The position numbers and the translations under genes were made by a program. The notes below the pieces were generated by a model, which worked only from the letters and a program-made list of their open reading frames with translations, was not told the origin of the DNA and searched no databases. From positions 1,178,001 through 1,242,000 of the forward strand of contig NZ_CP011454.1 in the NCBI RefSeq assembly GCF_000695095.2: a stretch of DNA of 64,000 nt, written 5' to 3'. Below, one piece after another: positions 30,154 to 39,600 of the stretch; the first letter of the stretch is position 1; the number at the start of each line of letters is the position of its first letter. Origin of the DNA: Gemmatimonas phototrophica. Its GTDB lineage: Bacteria; Gemmatimonadota; Gemmatimonadetes; Gemmatimonadales; Gemmatimonadaceae.

Positions 30154-31017
30154 ATGGGCATCTTCGACCGTCTCTCGACTGTCATCAAGTCGAACCTGAA
30201 TGACCTCATCTCCTCGGCGGAAAACCCCGAGAAGATGCTCAATCAGATCATTGTGGACATGCGTAATCAGTTGGCCAAGGCCAAGCAGCAGGTCGCTGCC
30301 GCCATTGCCGATGAGAAGCGCCTCAAGGACCAGGCCGACGCCGAGTTCAAGCTCGCCGACGACTGGGAGAAGCGCGCGATGCTCGCGGTGCAGGAAGGCC
30401 GTGACGATCTCGCCAAGCAGGCCCTCATGCGCGGCCAGGAACACCTCGAACACGGGCAGCAGCTCGCGGCGACGTGGGAAGCGCACAAGATGGAGACCGA
30501 GAAGCTCAAGCAGTCGCTGCGCGATCTCAACGACAAGATTGAAGAAGCCAAACGCAAGAAGAATTTGCTGTTGGCGCGGCAGCGTCGCGCCGAGGCGCAG
30601 GCGCGGATCTCGCAGACGATGTCGGGGCTGTCGGAAAACTCCGCCTTTGAAGCGTTTGCCCGGATGGAAGAGAAGATCACATCCAACGAACGGCAGCTGC
30701 AGGCCGCGCAGGAAATCGACGAAGAGTTCAGCGGCGATCGTCTCGCGGGTGAGTTCAAGCAGCTGGAGCGTTCGTCGGGTGGGGCCACGGCCGACGTGCA
30801 GCTGTTGCAGCTCAAGCAGCGCATGGGCATGCTGTCGGCTGGCGCGCCTGCGGCGGCACGTCAGCTGGCCGCTGGTGCCACGGAGGCGGCGCCTGCCGCC
30901 GCGGCACCGGCCCAGTTGCCGGCGGCAACACCGGACAAGTCCGCCGAGCAGAAAACTGCGGAAGCCGATCTCATCGCGGAGATCGAACAGCTCTCGCAGA
31001 TCAATCCGCGGTCCTGA
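30154..31017 (+). CDS. pspA: PspA/IM30 membrane-stress protein
   Basis: ESCRT-III-like coiled-coil protein that binds and repairs stressed inner membrane. 287 residues: N-terminal amphipathic helix (MGIFDRLSTVIKSNLNDLIS), the NPEKMLNQIIVDM motif, then a long coiled coil (about 25-215), an Ala/Pro-rich linker (about 230-270) and a conserved C-terminal helix (DLIAEIEQLSQI). The linker makes it longer than E. coli PspA (222) and nearer to Vipp1 length. It follows the YbjN-like gene by 3 bases; no pspF, pspB or pspC is present, so regulation differs from the classic psp operon. Confidence 0.9.
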   Translation: MGIFDRLSTVIKSNLNDLISSAENPEKMLNQIIVDMRNQLAKAKQQVAAAIADEKRLKDQADAEFKLADDWEKRAMLAVQEGRDDLAKQALMRGQEHLEHGQQLAATWEAHKMETEKLKQSLRDLNDKIEEAKRKKNLLLARQRRAEAQARISQTMSGLSENSAFEAFARMEEKITSNERQLQAAQEIDEEFSGDRLAGEFKQLERSSGGATADVQLLQLKQRMGMLSAGAPAAARQLAAGATEAAPAAAAPAQLPAATPDKSAEQKTAEADLIAEIEQLSQINPRS

Positions 31018-32079
31018 TTGTCCCGGCGCTTCCTGATTCTGGCCGAAGGACACTTCGGCCCGCAGTCATCCAAAACGGCCAACGCCTGCCTTCGGTACAT
31101 CCCGAATGAGGTGGTGGCCGTTCTGGATAGCACCCAGACCGGGCGCACCGCGCAGGACATTCTCGGATTGGGCGGGGCCATTCCTGTGGTGGGAAGCTTT
31201 GCTGAAGGAATGGCGTTAGCGCCAACGGCGCTGCTGATCGGTATTGCGCCGGCCGGTGGCCAATTCCCCGAAGCATGGCGCGCCATCGTCAATCAATCGT
31301 TGCGCGCCGGCCTCGACGTGTGGAGCGGTTTGCACACGCTGCTTGGCGATGATGCGGAGTTCCATGCGTTGGCCACCAAACATGGTGCGGTCATTCGGGA
31401 CTTGCGGCGTCCGCCGGCGATGCTCGATGTGGGCTCTGGGCGCGTGCGTGAGCTGGACGCGACCATCGTGCTCACCGTGGGGACCGATTGCAACATTGGC
31501 AAAATGACGACGCAGTTGCAGGTGCAGCAGGCGGTGCAGGCGCGTGGACCGCGAGTCAATTTTGCCGCGACGGGGCAGACCGGCATCCTCGTGGCCGGTC
31601 GTGGCATCGCGGTGGATGCCGTGGTGGCCGACTTCATTGCCGGTGCCGCCGAGGCGCTCACCATGGAGGCGGCCCATGACGCGGAAATTGTGCTGGTGGA
31701 AGGACAGGGGTCACTGCTGCATCCGGCGTACTCGGGGGTGACACTCGGGCTCATGCACGGGTCGTTACCGCACGCCATGGTGCTGTGCGCACAACCCACA
31801 CGCGTCAGTATCAATCGCAACGCCTGGGTGCCCATTCCGCCGCTCACGGATGTCATCACCCTGTACGAGCGCATGATGGCGCCGCTGCGCCCGTCGCCGG
31901 TCATTGCGGTGGCGCTCAATACGTTCGATCTCGACGACGAGGCGGCACAGCAGGCCATTGCGCGCGCGCAGGAGGAAACCGGGTTGCCGGTTACCGATCC
32001 GGTGCGCTTCGATCCCTCGCCGATCGCCGAGGCCATTGCGGCGTTTCACGCGCGTCGAAAATTGGTAGTGCCGTCGTAG
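31018..32079 (+). CDS. DUF1611-family (DgcN-like) P-loop protein
   Basis: 353 residues. N-terminal Rossmann-like part (RFLILAEGHFGPQSSKTANACLRY), then the P-loop segment TVGTDCNIGKMTTQLQVQQA at about 160-179, and the family motifs FAATGQTGILVAGRGIAVDAVV and LVEGQGSLLHPAYSGVTLGL. DUF1611 proteins are annotated as NAD-dependent epimerase-like; DgcN members act in D-glutamate/D-amino-acid metabolism. Here the substrate is unknown. The start is a TTG immediately after the pspA stop, without a clear ribosome site, so translation depends on pspA. A fourth gene follows after 28 bases. Confidence 0.75.
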   Translation: MSRRFLILAEGHFGPQSSKTANACLRYIPNEVVAVLDSTQTGRTAQDILGLGGAIPVVGSFAEGMALAPTALLIGIAPAGGQFPEAWRAIVNQSLRAGLDVWSGLHTLLGDDAEFHALATKHGAVIRDLRRPPAMLDVGSGRVRELDATIVLTVGTDCNIGKMTTQLQVQQAVQARGPRVNFAATGQTGILVAGRGIAVDAVVADFIAGAAEALTMEAAHDAEIVLVEGQGSLLHPAYSGVTLGLMHGSLPHAMVLCAQPTRVSINRNAWVPIPPLTDVITLYERMMAPLRPSPVIAVALNTFDLDDEAAQQAIARAQEETGLPVTDPVRFDPSPIAEAIAAFHARRKLVVPS

Positions 32080-32107
32080 AATTGGTGACGGGGAAATTGC
32101 GCGACGC

Positions 32108-32788
32108 ATGCACTGTGCGTCCATGCAATTCTCTCATGATCCTCCGCTGCTCGCCCTCGTGGACGTCACCGCCGAATGGCACGCCGGTATGCCGCCCATG
32201 TGCAGTGCCAGCGTGCGGCTCCTTGATCGGGTGCATTTCACCGTGCACCGTGGCGACTGTGTCGTGGTGCACCACGATGATCCCGCCGGTGCCCGGGTAT
32301 TACTGGCGGCTCTGGCCGGCAGTCCGGCCCTTACCGTCAGTCAACGCTGGCGGGGCGAACGTCGTGTCGCACCTCAAGTCCGCATCAGACGGTGCAGCAT
32401 CACCGCAAACGCGCTGCCGCATGTTCTCGAGGGGTGGCGCGAGCTGCATTCCGACGCGGTGAGCCGGCGCGCCTTGCCGTCCGACGAGCCGGAGCCGGTG
32501 GTGCACTTGCTACGCGCTTCGCGGTTGGGCGCGGTCTCCGCTCAGGAAGCACGTCAATGGCGGGCCTGGGCGCGACGCCTGCGGTTGAGTCAGGGCGCCG
32601 TGGTGGCCGTGGCTCGACCGCATCCGGTGCGCACCGAACCCGCCGTCCGCTCCTGTCTCCCCGCTCAGGCCTCGGCCCAGCTGCGGGAGGCTGACGGGGC
32701 CACCTACGACGTCTCCAACGATCATTGGGCCACCCGGGGCCTATGGTTGCGCTTTGGGCAACTCCTGGCGCTCCGGCAGTGGCAATAG
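32108..32788 (+). CDS. Degenerate ABC-ATPase-like protein
   Basis: 226 residues. The first 70 read like the start of an ABC ATPase (LALVDVTAEW ... VRLLDRVHFTVHRGDCVVVHHDDPAGARVLLAALAGSP), but the Walker A loop GxxGxGKS is replaced by HHDDPAGARV, so the lysine and Ser/Thr are gone. No signature or Walker B is found; the middle (VHLLRASRLGAVSAQEARQW) could be a relic of the helical region. It is probably unable to bind ATP normally. It may be decaying, or a structural or regulatory pseudo-ATPase. The start could also be the ATG at 32123. Confidence 0.5.
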   Translation: MHCASMQFSHDPPLLALVDVTAEWHAGMPPMCSASVRLLDRVHFTVHRGDCVVVHHDDPAGARVLLAALAGSPALTVSQRWRGERRVAPQVRIRRCSITANALPHVLEGWRELHSDAVSRRALPSDEPEPVVHLLRASRLGAVSAQEARQWRAWARRLRLSQGAVVAVARPHPVRTEPAVRSCLPAQASAQLREADGATYDVSNDHWATRGLWLRFGQLLALRQWQ

Positions 32789-32803
32789 CGCTCGCCAAAA
32801 CTA

Positions 32804-32835
32804 AGGCGCCCGGTGCCATCCGGCACCGGGCGCCT
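32804..32835. terminator. Terminator-like 14-base-pair hairpin
   Basis: AGGCGCCCGGTGCC, 4-base loop ATCC, GGCACCGGGCGCCT, perfect. It lies between convergent genes; no long T run, so it may act in both directions with help from Rho. Confidence 0.8.
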
Positions 32836-32856
32836 CATCCCCCATGACCGCCGAGC

Positions 32857-33465
32857 TTACTGACCCAGCTGATTCGCCGGCGTGCTGGCGGGGTAGTACC
32901 GCTGACGGGTCGCCGAGCGCTTGCGATCCATGTCCCACAGGGTGCTCTGGATCATGATGCCACGCATGCGGCGCTGGTTCGTGATGGGCGCCTGCTGGTA
33001 GCTCGAGCCTACCACCGGGGGAAGCGGGGCCAGGGCTTCGTGAGCCACGACATCCGCCACATTCGGGTACTTCACGGTGCCGTCGGTCTTCCGCATGATG
33101 AACACCCGTCCCACCACCGGACGGCCGTTGATGAGCGTCTGCCCAGTGGTCGGATCCACCGGCCAGGCGGTCGGCGCCACCGCGACCGGGGCCGTGGTCA
33201 CCGTAGCCGCGGCGGCTTCGGCAGCCATGACCATGGACAGGTCCATGAGGGTGTCGGCGACAGCGGTGGAGTCGGCCTTGGTGCTGTCCTGTACGGCTAA
33301 ATCCGGGGCGGCAGTCGCCGTTGGCGCGGCCGGGGGGGCCACCGGAGGCTGGGTACCCTGAGCATCGCGGCCACGCGCCGCCAGGCCCACGGCGACAAGA
33401 GCCACCACGACAGCGGCATTACGGACGCGGGACGAACGCGGCAACGGAGACGGCGAAGCTGGCAT
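32857..33465 (-). CDS. Hypothetical exported protein
   Basis: 202 residues from the ATG at 33465. The N terminus is basic and then hydrophobic (AAVVVALVAVGLAA), a signal or anchor, followed by an Ala/Pro/Thr-rich linker (to about 105) and a compact C-terminal part (NGRPVVGRVFIMRKTDGTVKYPNVADVVAHEAL, QRRMRGIMIQSTLWDMDRKR). No known domain is recognised. It stands alone on the minus strand between two terminator/promoter regions, divergent from cysS. Confidence 0.6.
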   Translation of the reverse strand: MPASPSPLPRSSRVRNAAVVVALVAVGLAARGRDAQGTQPPVAPPAAPTATAAPDLAVQDSTKADSTAVADTLMDLSMVMAAEAAAATVTTAPVAVAPTAWPVDPTTGQTLINGRPVVGRVFIMRKTDGTVKYPNVADVVAHEALAPLPPVVGSSYQQAPITNQRRMRGIMIQSTLWDMDRKRSATRQRYYPASTPANQLGQ

Positions 33466-33625
33466 GGTCAGTTCCGGGGAGAAAGGTGGGGAGCCAGGGG
33501 GGTGACGCACCCCCTAGATTCTACGCGATACTAACATCTTCACGATGCTGGCGGATCCCACACGTTTCAAGGTTTCGGGGAAAACCCCGGTCGCCAGTAC
33601 CCCTCACCTCGTCCAACCCGTTCCA

Positions 33626-35032
33626 ATGCCCGAGTTCCGCCTGTACAACACGCTCACGCGCCGCGTCGAGCCGTTCGCACCCGTCGATGGCCAAACGGTG
33701 CGCATGTACACGTGTGGACCCACCGTCTACAATGCCGCCCACCTCGGCAACTTCCGCACGTTCCTCTTCGAGGATCTGCTGCGTCGCGCGTTCCGCCTGG
33801 CCGGATGGCAGGTGGAACAGATCATGAATCTCACTGACGTGGATGACAAGATCATCCGGAAAGCGCAGGCCAATAGCCAGCACATTCTGGAAGTGACGGA
33901 GCCCTATACCGAGCTCTTTCACAAAGATCGTCGCTACCTGCGCATTGAAGACGCCGAGCGCTATCCCAAGGCCACCGAGCACATTCCCGAGATGATCGAT
34001 CTCGTGGAGCGATTGGTGGCCAATGGCGTGGCGTACGTGGCCGAGGATGGTTCGGTGTATTTCGCGATCGACAAGTTTGCCGATTATGGCAAGCTGTCGC
34101 AGCTCGACAAGCGCGAAGTGAAGAGCGGTGCGCGCGTGGCGCAGGACGAATACGCGAAGGAAAACGCGCAGGACTTTGCGCTCTGGAAATCTGCCAAGCC
34201 CGAAGACGAAGCGACGGGCGCCGCATGGGATTCCCCATGGGGACGCGGACGTCCAGGGTGGCACCTCGAGTGCTCCGCCATGGCCATGAAGTATCTGGGC
34301 GAAACGTTCGATCTGCACGCCGGCGGGATCGATCTCATCTTCCCGCACCACGAAGATGAAATTGCGCAGAGCGAAGCGGCCACGGGAAAGCAGTTTGCCC
34401 GGTGCTGGTGCCATGGCGAGTTCCTCCTGACCGACGGCGCCAAGATGGCCAAGCGTGTTGGCAACGTGGCGAATGTGGTGGAGCTGCGCGAGCAGGGAAT
34501 CAGCGGGACGGTGTACCGGCATTTCGTGTTCAACGCGCATTACCGCAAGCAGCTCAATCTGGGTGACGACTCGCTCGAGCAGTCGCGGGCGGCGGTCAAC
34601 CGTATTGGGGCGTTCGCGCGTCGACTGGCCGAGGTATCGGCCGGTACCCCCGCGCTGGCCGAAGCGGCCACGCGGGCGGAAAAGGTGTTTCTGGACGCGC
34701 TGTTTGATGACCTGAACGCGCCGGAAGCGCTGGCCGCGTTGTTCACGTTCATTACCGACGCCAATCGTGAGCTGGATGCGGGCGGTACCGACCAGGCGGC
34801 GCTGGAGCGGGCCCGGGCGGCCTTCAAGCTCATGGACTCGGTGCTCGACCTGGTGCCGGAGCAGGAGACCGATGGCGACTTGGCGGCGTGGGTGGAAGAA
34901 CGTCTGGCGGCCCGGAAGGCGGCGCGGGAACGTCGTGACTTTGCCGCGGCCGATGCGGCGCGCGCCGAGCTGACCGCGCGGGGCGTGATTATCGAAGACG
35001 GGCCAGGTGGTACCCGCTGGCGTCGGGGGTAA
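33626..35032 (+). CDS. cysS: Cysteinyl-tRNA synthetase
   Basis: Charges tRNA-Cys; class I, zinc-dependent. 468 residues, usual length. Zinc and ATP motifs: MYTCGPTVYNAAHLGNFR (Cys30; HIGH appears as HLGN), WHLECSAMA, and GGIDLIFPHHEDEIAQSEA with zinc-binding His/Glu. The second class I motif reads KMAKRVGN (273-280) instead of KMSKSLGN. The C-terminal DALR-like helical domain is present (FFDALFDDLNAPEAL-like segment) and the end carries ADAARAELTARGVIIEDGPGGTRWRR. The start (MPEFRLYNTLTRR) was selected by alignment. A tRNA operon follows. Confidence 0.95.
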   Translation: MPEFRLYNTLTRRVEPFAPVDGQTVRMYTCGPTVYNAAHLGNFRTFLFEDLLRRAFRLAGWQVEQIMNLTDVDDKIIRKAQANSQHILEVTEPYTELFHKDRRYLRIEDAERYPKATEHIPEMIDLVERLVANGVAYVAEDGSVYFAIDKFADYGKLSQLDKREVKSGARVAQDEYAKENAQDFALWKSAKPEDEATGAAWDSPWGRGRPGWHLECSAMAMKYLGETFDLHAGGIDLIFPHHEDEIAQSEAATGKQFARCWCHGEFLLTDGAKMAKRVGNVANVVELREQGISGTVYRHFVFNAHYRKQLNLGDDSLEQSRAAVNRIGAFARRLAEVSAGTPALAEAATRAEKVFLDALFDDLNAPEALAALFTFITDANRELDAGGTDQAALERARAAFKLMDSVLDLVPEQETDGDLAAWVEERLAARKAARERRDFAAADAARAELTARGVIIEDGPGGTRWRRG

Positions 35033-35138
35033 GTGACCGGGGATCCGGCACCGGCGTCCAATCCAGGGCGTGGGGGAGCTACCGAAAGCCCCCCCTGCCC
35101 ATTAGCATTGGGGTCTCTGGGAGTTCGGGTCCTTTTCT

Positions 35139-35211
35139 GCTGACGTAGCTCAGTTGGTAGAGCAGCTGATTTGTAATCAGCAGGTCAGGGGTTCGAGCCC
35201 CCTCGTCAGCT
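35139..35211 (+). tRNA. tRNA-Thr (anticodon TGT)
   Basis: Acceptor GCTGACG/CGTCAGC, discriminator T, D-arm with AGCTCAGTTGGTAGAGC, anticodon loop TTTGTAA between GCTGA and TCAGC, T-arm GGTTCGAGCCCC. No CCA is encoded. First of four tRNAs in the order Thr-Tyr-Gly-Thr. Confidence 0.97.
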
Positions 35212-35245
35212 CTCGCCGAAGTTCAGCGAAGGTCGGCGAATCTTG

Positions 35246-35328
35246 GGTGGGGTACTCAAGTGGCCAACGAGATCAGACTGTAAATCTGACGGCGCAAGCC
35301 TTCGAAGGTTCGAATCCTTCCCCCACCA
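35246..35328 (+). tRNA. tRNA-Tyr (anticodon GTA)
   Basis: 83 bases, class II with a long variable arm. Acceptor GGTGGGG/CCCCACC, discriminator A, anticodon within CAGACTGTAAATCTG, T-arm AGGTTCGAATCCT. Confidence 0.97.
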
Positions 35329-35371
35329 CTGCAGGACCCGCCGGTTCGCCGGCGGGGTAAGACGGAACGAC

Positions 35372-35444
35372 GCGGGAGTAGCTCAGTTGGTAGAGCGCTA
35401 GCCTTCCAAGCTTGATGTCGCGGGTTCGAGTCCCGTCTCCCGCT
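35372..35444 (+). tRNA. tRNA-Gly (anticodon TCC)
   Basis: Acceptor GCGGGAG/CTCCCGC, discriminator T, anticodon loop CTTCCAA. The anticodon stem CTAGC/GCTTG has one T-T mismatch. T-arm CGGGTTCGAGTCCCG. Confidence 0.95.
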
Positions 35445-35478
35445 CTTGTAGCTGTTGCTGTTGGTCACTGTGCAGGAC

Positions 35479-35551
35479 GCTCACATAGCTCAGTTGGCAG
35501 AGCACATCCTTGGTAAGGATGAGGTCACCGGTTCGATCCCGGTTGTGAGCT
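35479..35551 (+). tRNA. tRNA-Thr (anticodon GGT)
   Basis: Acceptor GCTCACA/TGTGAGC, discriminator T, anticodon loop TTGGTAA between ATCC and GGAT, T-arm CCGGTTCGATCCCGG. Last tRNA of the cluster; a strong terminator follows directly. Confidence 0.97.
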
Positions 35552-35557
35552 CTTTTC

Positions 35558-35599
35558 AGCGGTCCCGCTACTCTTCGGAGTAGCGGGACCGCTTTTTTT
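35558..35599 (+). terminator. Terminator of the tRNA operon
   Basis: 16-base-pair perfect stem (AGCGGTCCCGCTACTC with its complement) capped by a TTCG tetraloop and followed by seven T. One of the strongest in the window; it cleanly separates the tRNA genes from what follows. Confidence 0.98.
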
Positions 35600-35602
35600 C
35601 GC

Positions 35603-35828
35603 CGGTGAGGGGCCACGTTATTCCCCACAGCGGCAAATGCCCGTTGATCGTCCCCCTCAGGGGACATCCCGGCGTACCCAGTTTGGGACGGAACGTAACG
35701 AGTTGGCACACACTCGCTGAACGCCGGTGCAAAGGTGATAGGCCGCACAGATCCCCCATCGCACCCTGGATAACCTGACGTCGCGCAGCCAATGAGGGCT
35801 GCTTCACTTTTCCGTCAGGAGACTAATC
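35603..35828 (+). other. 226-base structured leader, unassigned
   Basis: Non-coding stretch before the beta-helix lipoprotein. Several short hairpins follow one another: GTCCCC-CTCA-GGGGAC (35650-35665), CCCA-GTT-TGGG, CGAGT/ACTCG, and GCAGCC/GGCTGC just before the AGGAG ribosome site (35817). It matches no riboswitch that I can recognise. The c-di-GMP-I landmarks (CAAACC, GGGACGCAAAGC) are absent. Confidence 0.4.
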
Positions 35829-36650
35829 ATGCTTGCCTTCGGGTCCCGCTCCCGCTTTGCCTCCCTGTCAATGATCACGGCCGCCACGTTTGCCCTCGCC
35901 GCGTGCGGCGCGGAGTCGCCAACCGGGGTCGATGAATCCGCCTCGGCCACGGCCGGCCGCAGCGGCAGCAGTGGCACCCTTGGTGGTACCACTGGCAGCA
36001 CGACCGGCAGTACGGCCGGCGGCGCAACCGGAACCGCGACCACCACCACCACCGCTGCACGTTGCAATGGCACGCTGGCGGCCATCACCGTCGACGATGT
36101 CTTCGTGCCGATCGGGGCCACGTGCGCGTTGGCCGGCACCACGGTTCGCGGCAATGTGAAGGTGTCCTTCGATGGCTCGGTGGTGGCCACAGGCGCCCGG
36201 ATCGCCGGCAGCGTCCAGGCCGAGGATGGACGCAGCGTGACCCTGACCGCCAACACGGCCGTTACGGGGGATGTGGAGGTGAAGCGCCGCGCTGCGGCCC
36301 GCGTTGAGAACAGCACCATTGGCGGCAATGTGCTGATCGAAGAAACGGGGGCGTCGCTCACGGCGTTCGATAGCCGCATCCTCGGCAATGTGCAGGTCAG
36401 CAAGGCCGAACGGGCGGACGTGGCCCGGGTGACGGTTGAGGGGGACGTCCAGTTTTCCGAGAACATTGGCGCCTTGCGTAGCGACGCGGCGATCGTGCGG
36501 GGCAACATGCAGATCGAGAAGAACCGTGGCGGGGTGACCTTGACTGGCAACCGCGTGAGCCAGACGCTCGAGTGCAAGGAAAACGTCCCCGCTCCCACCG
36601 GGGCTGGTAACGTCGCGAACGAGAAGAAGGAGCAGTGCCGGGCCCTTTAA
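35829..36650 (+). CDS. Exported beta-helix (bactofilin-like) lipoprotein
   Basis: 273 residues: lipobox LAAC (Cys26), a Ser/Gly/Thr linker (about 37-76), then a repeating array of short strands (TTVRGNVKVSFDGSVVATGA, RIAGSVQAEDGRSVTL, TAVTGDVEVKRRAAARV, STIGGNVLIEETGASL, SRILGNVQVSKAERADV) with period near 20 residues, the pattern of a small right-handed beta-helix as in polymer-forming bactofilins. A Cys pair (ARCNGTL and ATCALAG) and a C-terminal pair (LECKEN, QCRAL) could form disulphides. Function unknown; it may polymerise or bind surface glycan. It occupies the position where tuf sits in other bacteria. Confidence 0.6.
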   Translation: MLAFGSRSRFASLSMITAATFALAACGAESPTGVDESASATAGRSGSSGTLGGTTGSTTGSTAGGATGTATTTTTAARCNGTLAAITVDDVFVPIGATCALAGTTVRGNVKVSFDGSVVATGARIAGSVQAEDGRSVTLTANTAVTGDVEVKRRAAARVENSTIGGNVLIEETGASLTAFDSRILGNVQVSKAERADVARVTVEGDVQFSENIGALRSDAAIVRGNMQIEKNRGGVTLTGNRVSQTLECKENVPAPTGAGNVANEKKEQCRAL

Positions 36651-36689
36651 GGGCTTCACGATGGAGGGGGAGCAGCCGATGCTCAGGTC

Positions 36690-39600
36690 ATGCCTGGACT
36701 GCGCGCGCTGTTCTCCCTCTTCGTGACCTTGGGCGCTGCCGCCCGGCCGCTCACAGCGCAGCGTTTGGTTGAGCCGGCGGACGTGCGCGTGCTCGCGAGC
36801 GACGTCTCCGTGCGATCATGGACGGTGGAGTCGGGGCTGCCGCAGTCCTCCGTGATTGAGCTGGCCGTTGATCGGGATGGATATGCCTGGGGCGGGACGT
36901 TCGGTGGCCTCTTCCGTTTTGACGGCCGTTCCATCCAGACGTATGCGTCCAGCGAATTACCGGTGCTCAGCGCCAATGCGGTGACCGCCTTGTACGCGCA
37001 CCCCAATGGGGACCTCTGGATTGGCACCCCATCCGGCACGATTGCCCGACTCCGTAATGGCCGGGTCATGGATACCGTGGCCGCACTGCCGCGCGACCAG
37101 GCCACCAGTACCATTGATGAGCTGACGGTGGACCGGGCTGGCACGCTCTGGGTGCGGGAAGGCGGTGAGGTGCACCACTTCGTCCACGGCCACTGGTCTG
37201 CGCCCCTTCCGTTCCCCAGCTACTCCTCGTTCGTACAGGATTCCCGGGGCCGGATGTACTACGTGGGCCCTCGGGGGCTCGTCCAGGTGGACGCCAACGG
37301 CGTGTCCCGTGTAGGGCGCATTCCGAACACGCCGGAGTTGCGTGACCATGCGGGGCTGTATCTCGACCCCCGCGAGCGCCTCTGGTTCGGACAAGAGGCG
37401 GGGCTGTGGGTGCAGGAGGCCGGACAGATTCGTCGTGTACCCGGTATCGCCGGGCGCGTGCAGGTCATTACCGCCGACAATAGCGGGATCATTTGGATTG
37501 GCGCGGGCGCACGACTCTACCGCTACCGTCCACCGACCGACGGCGGTGACGACGTACCGCCGCAGGCGATTCTCGACGCGGGCGGAGAGGTGCATGCCCT
37601 CGCGTTTACGCGCGATGGCCTGCTGCTCCTGGGGACGTCAGAGCGCATGGTCGTTGTCCGTCCCACCGCGGCGCGCCTCGTCAGTTCCAAGCGGGCGTTT
37701 CCCGATGGGGGGACCAACTCACTGGCGTCACCGGGTGACGGCACGGTGTATAGCACCTCCGGATGCAGCGATGTCCGGCGGACAGATTCCGCGTCTGCGG
37801 TCAAGGATCTCATTGCACGACCGCTCACCCCGGGGTGCAGCCAGAGCCTGCTGGTGGATCGGCAGCGCCGACTGTGGATTGGGGGCGATGGGGCCATCCG
37901 GCGACGGAATGTCGATGGGACCGATCGCGTGTGGCGAATCAACAGCTACCTCCCTTCACCGGCCGCGGTGCGCCCACTGCTCGAACACGGCGATACGGTC
38001 CTCTTTGGGCTATCCGACGGTCGCGTGGGGCGTATCGGGGCTGACAATGCGTTGACGTTCCTGCCTGGATGGGAAACCCCGACCGACGTGCCGATCCAGT
38101 CCATGGGGCGCAGTGCCGATGGGACCGTGTGGATTGCCCAGGCCGGTATGCTGGCGCGCTGGCGCGACGGCATGCAGCGGACTTTTCATCGGCTGCATGG
38201 CATTCCGTTGGCCATTCCTCGTGCGTTACTGCCCGATACGGCTGGCGGTGTGTGGATTGGCACATATGGTAGCGGCCTGTGGTACTTTCGCGAGGGGCGC
38301 CAGGCGCGTCGGGTCGCGCTCGCCGATCCCACCATTTCGGCGCTCATTACCGATCCAAACAATCGAGTGTGGATGCCCGGCAATCGCGGACTCACCGTGG
38401 TGTCGCTGGCCGCACTGCGCCGATGGGTGGCCGACAGCACTGAGCCCCCCACGTTACGGCTGCTTTCGATTGCCGACGGGATTCCCGAGGCGAATGCCGG
38501 TTGGCCGGCGGCGACCCAACGGAGTCCCGGGGTATTGGCCTTCGCCACGGTGCGGGGCATGGTCGAAGTCCACACCGCCGCCCTGAAAACGGCCGGTGAA
38601 ACGCCAGCGGTGCGGATTGATTCGTTGCGCTCGGGGACCGGACGGTTCTTTGATCCCGGGGCGCCCATCGTGCTGGCGCCGGAGGACCGCGTGCTGAATG
38701 TAGGATTCAGCGCGCCCTCGTTCCGCTTTGCCGACGCGATGCAGTACCGCTACCGCCTGGAGGGACGCGACAACGCGTGGTCGAGCCTCGGGCCGTCGCG
38801 GACGATGCGCATTTCCGCGCTCAATCCCGGTCGGTACCTGTTACGGCTGGAGGGGCGCGTCCCCGGCGGGAACTGGCGCGACGTGCGGCCACTGGAGATC
38901 AACGTGCCGGCCCGTCTGAGCGAGCTCCGCTGGCCACGGGTGCTGCTGGCACTGTTGGTGGCAACGCTGATCGTTCTGGCGTTGCTGCAGCGGGTGCGGA
39001 GTGTGAAGGCCACGGCGCGGGCGCGCGAGGTTGAGTTGCGAGCGCGGCGCGATGCCGCGGTGGCGGCGGAGGCGCACCAGCGGGAAATGGCGCAAGTCGG
39101 TCGGGTCGCGGTCGCCGGAGAATTGACGGCCTCCTTGTCGCACGAGCTGGGCCAGCCGCTAGCGGCGATCGTCAATAACGCGGAGGTCGCGCGACGACTG
39201 GTGGCGCGGCAGGTCGCGCAGGGGGGCGTGCCCAACCCGGCCGTGGAGGAGGCGCTGCTGGACGTCGTGGCGCAGGGGCGTCGTGCCTCGCAGGTGGTGC
39301 GGGAATTCCGGCGTTTCCTGCGGCGCGAGCAGGGGGAGCGCGAAGCGCTCACGATCCGCGATCTCCTGGAAAGTACGACGGTGTTGCTGCGTCAGGAGTT
39401 TGCCGATCGTGGCGTGCCACTGCATGTGCAGGTGGCGAAGGACGTCCCGGTGGTGCAGGTGGAACGCGTGCTCATTCAGCAGGTGCTGGTGAACCTGCTG
39501 CAGAACGCCCTGGAAGCGGCCCGCTGGGTGCCGTCGGGGCAGGTCCTTCTGCGGGCCCGCGCGGTGCGTGATGGCGTCCGGATGACCGTGGTGGACAATG

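Noticed and set aside
35710-35730. Sigma-54 promoter for the beta-helix lipoprotein
   Set aside because: TGGCACACACTCGC has nine instead of ten bases between GG and GC.
35603-35828. A second c-di-GMP riboswitch
   Set aside because: Only a loose GGTGCAAAGG resemblance; the required CAAACC, tetraloop stem and GGGACGCAAAGC are missing.
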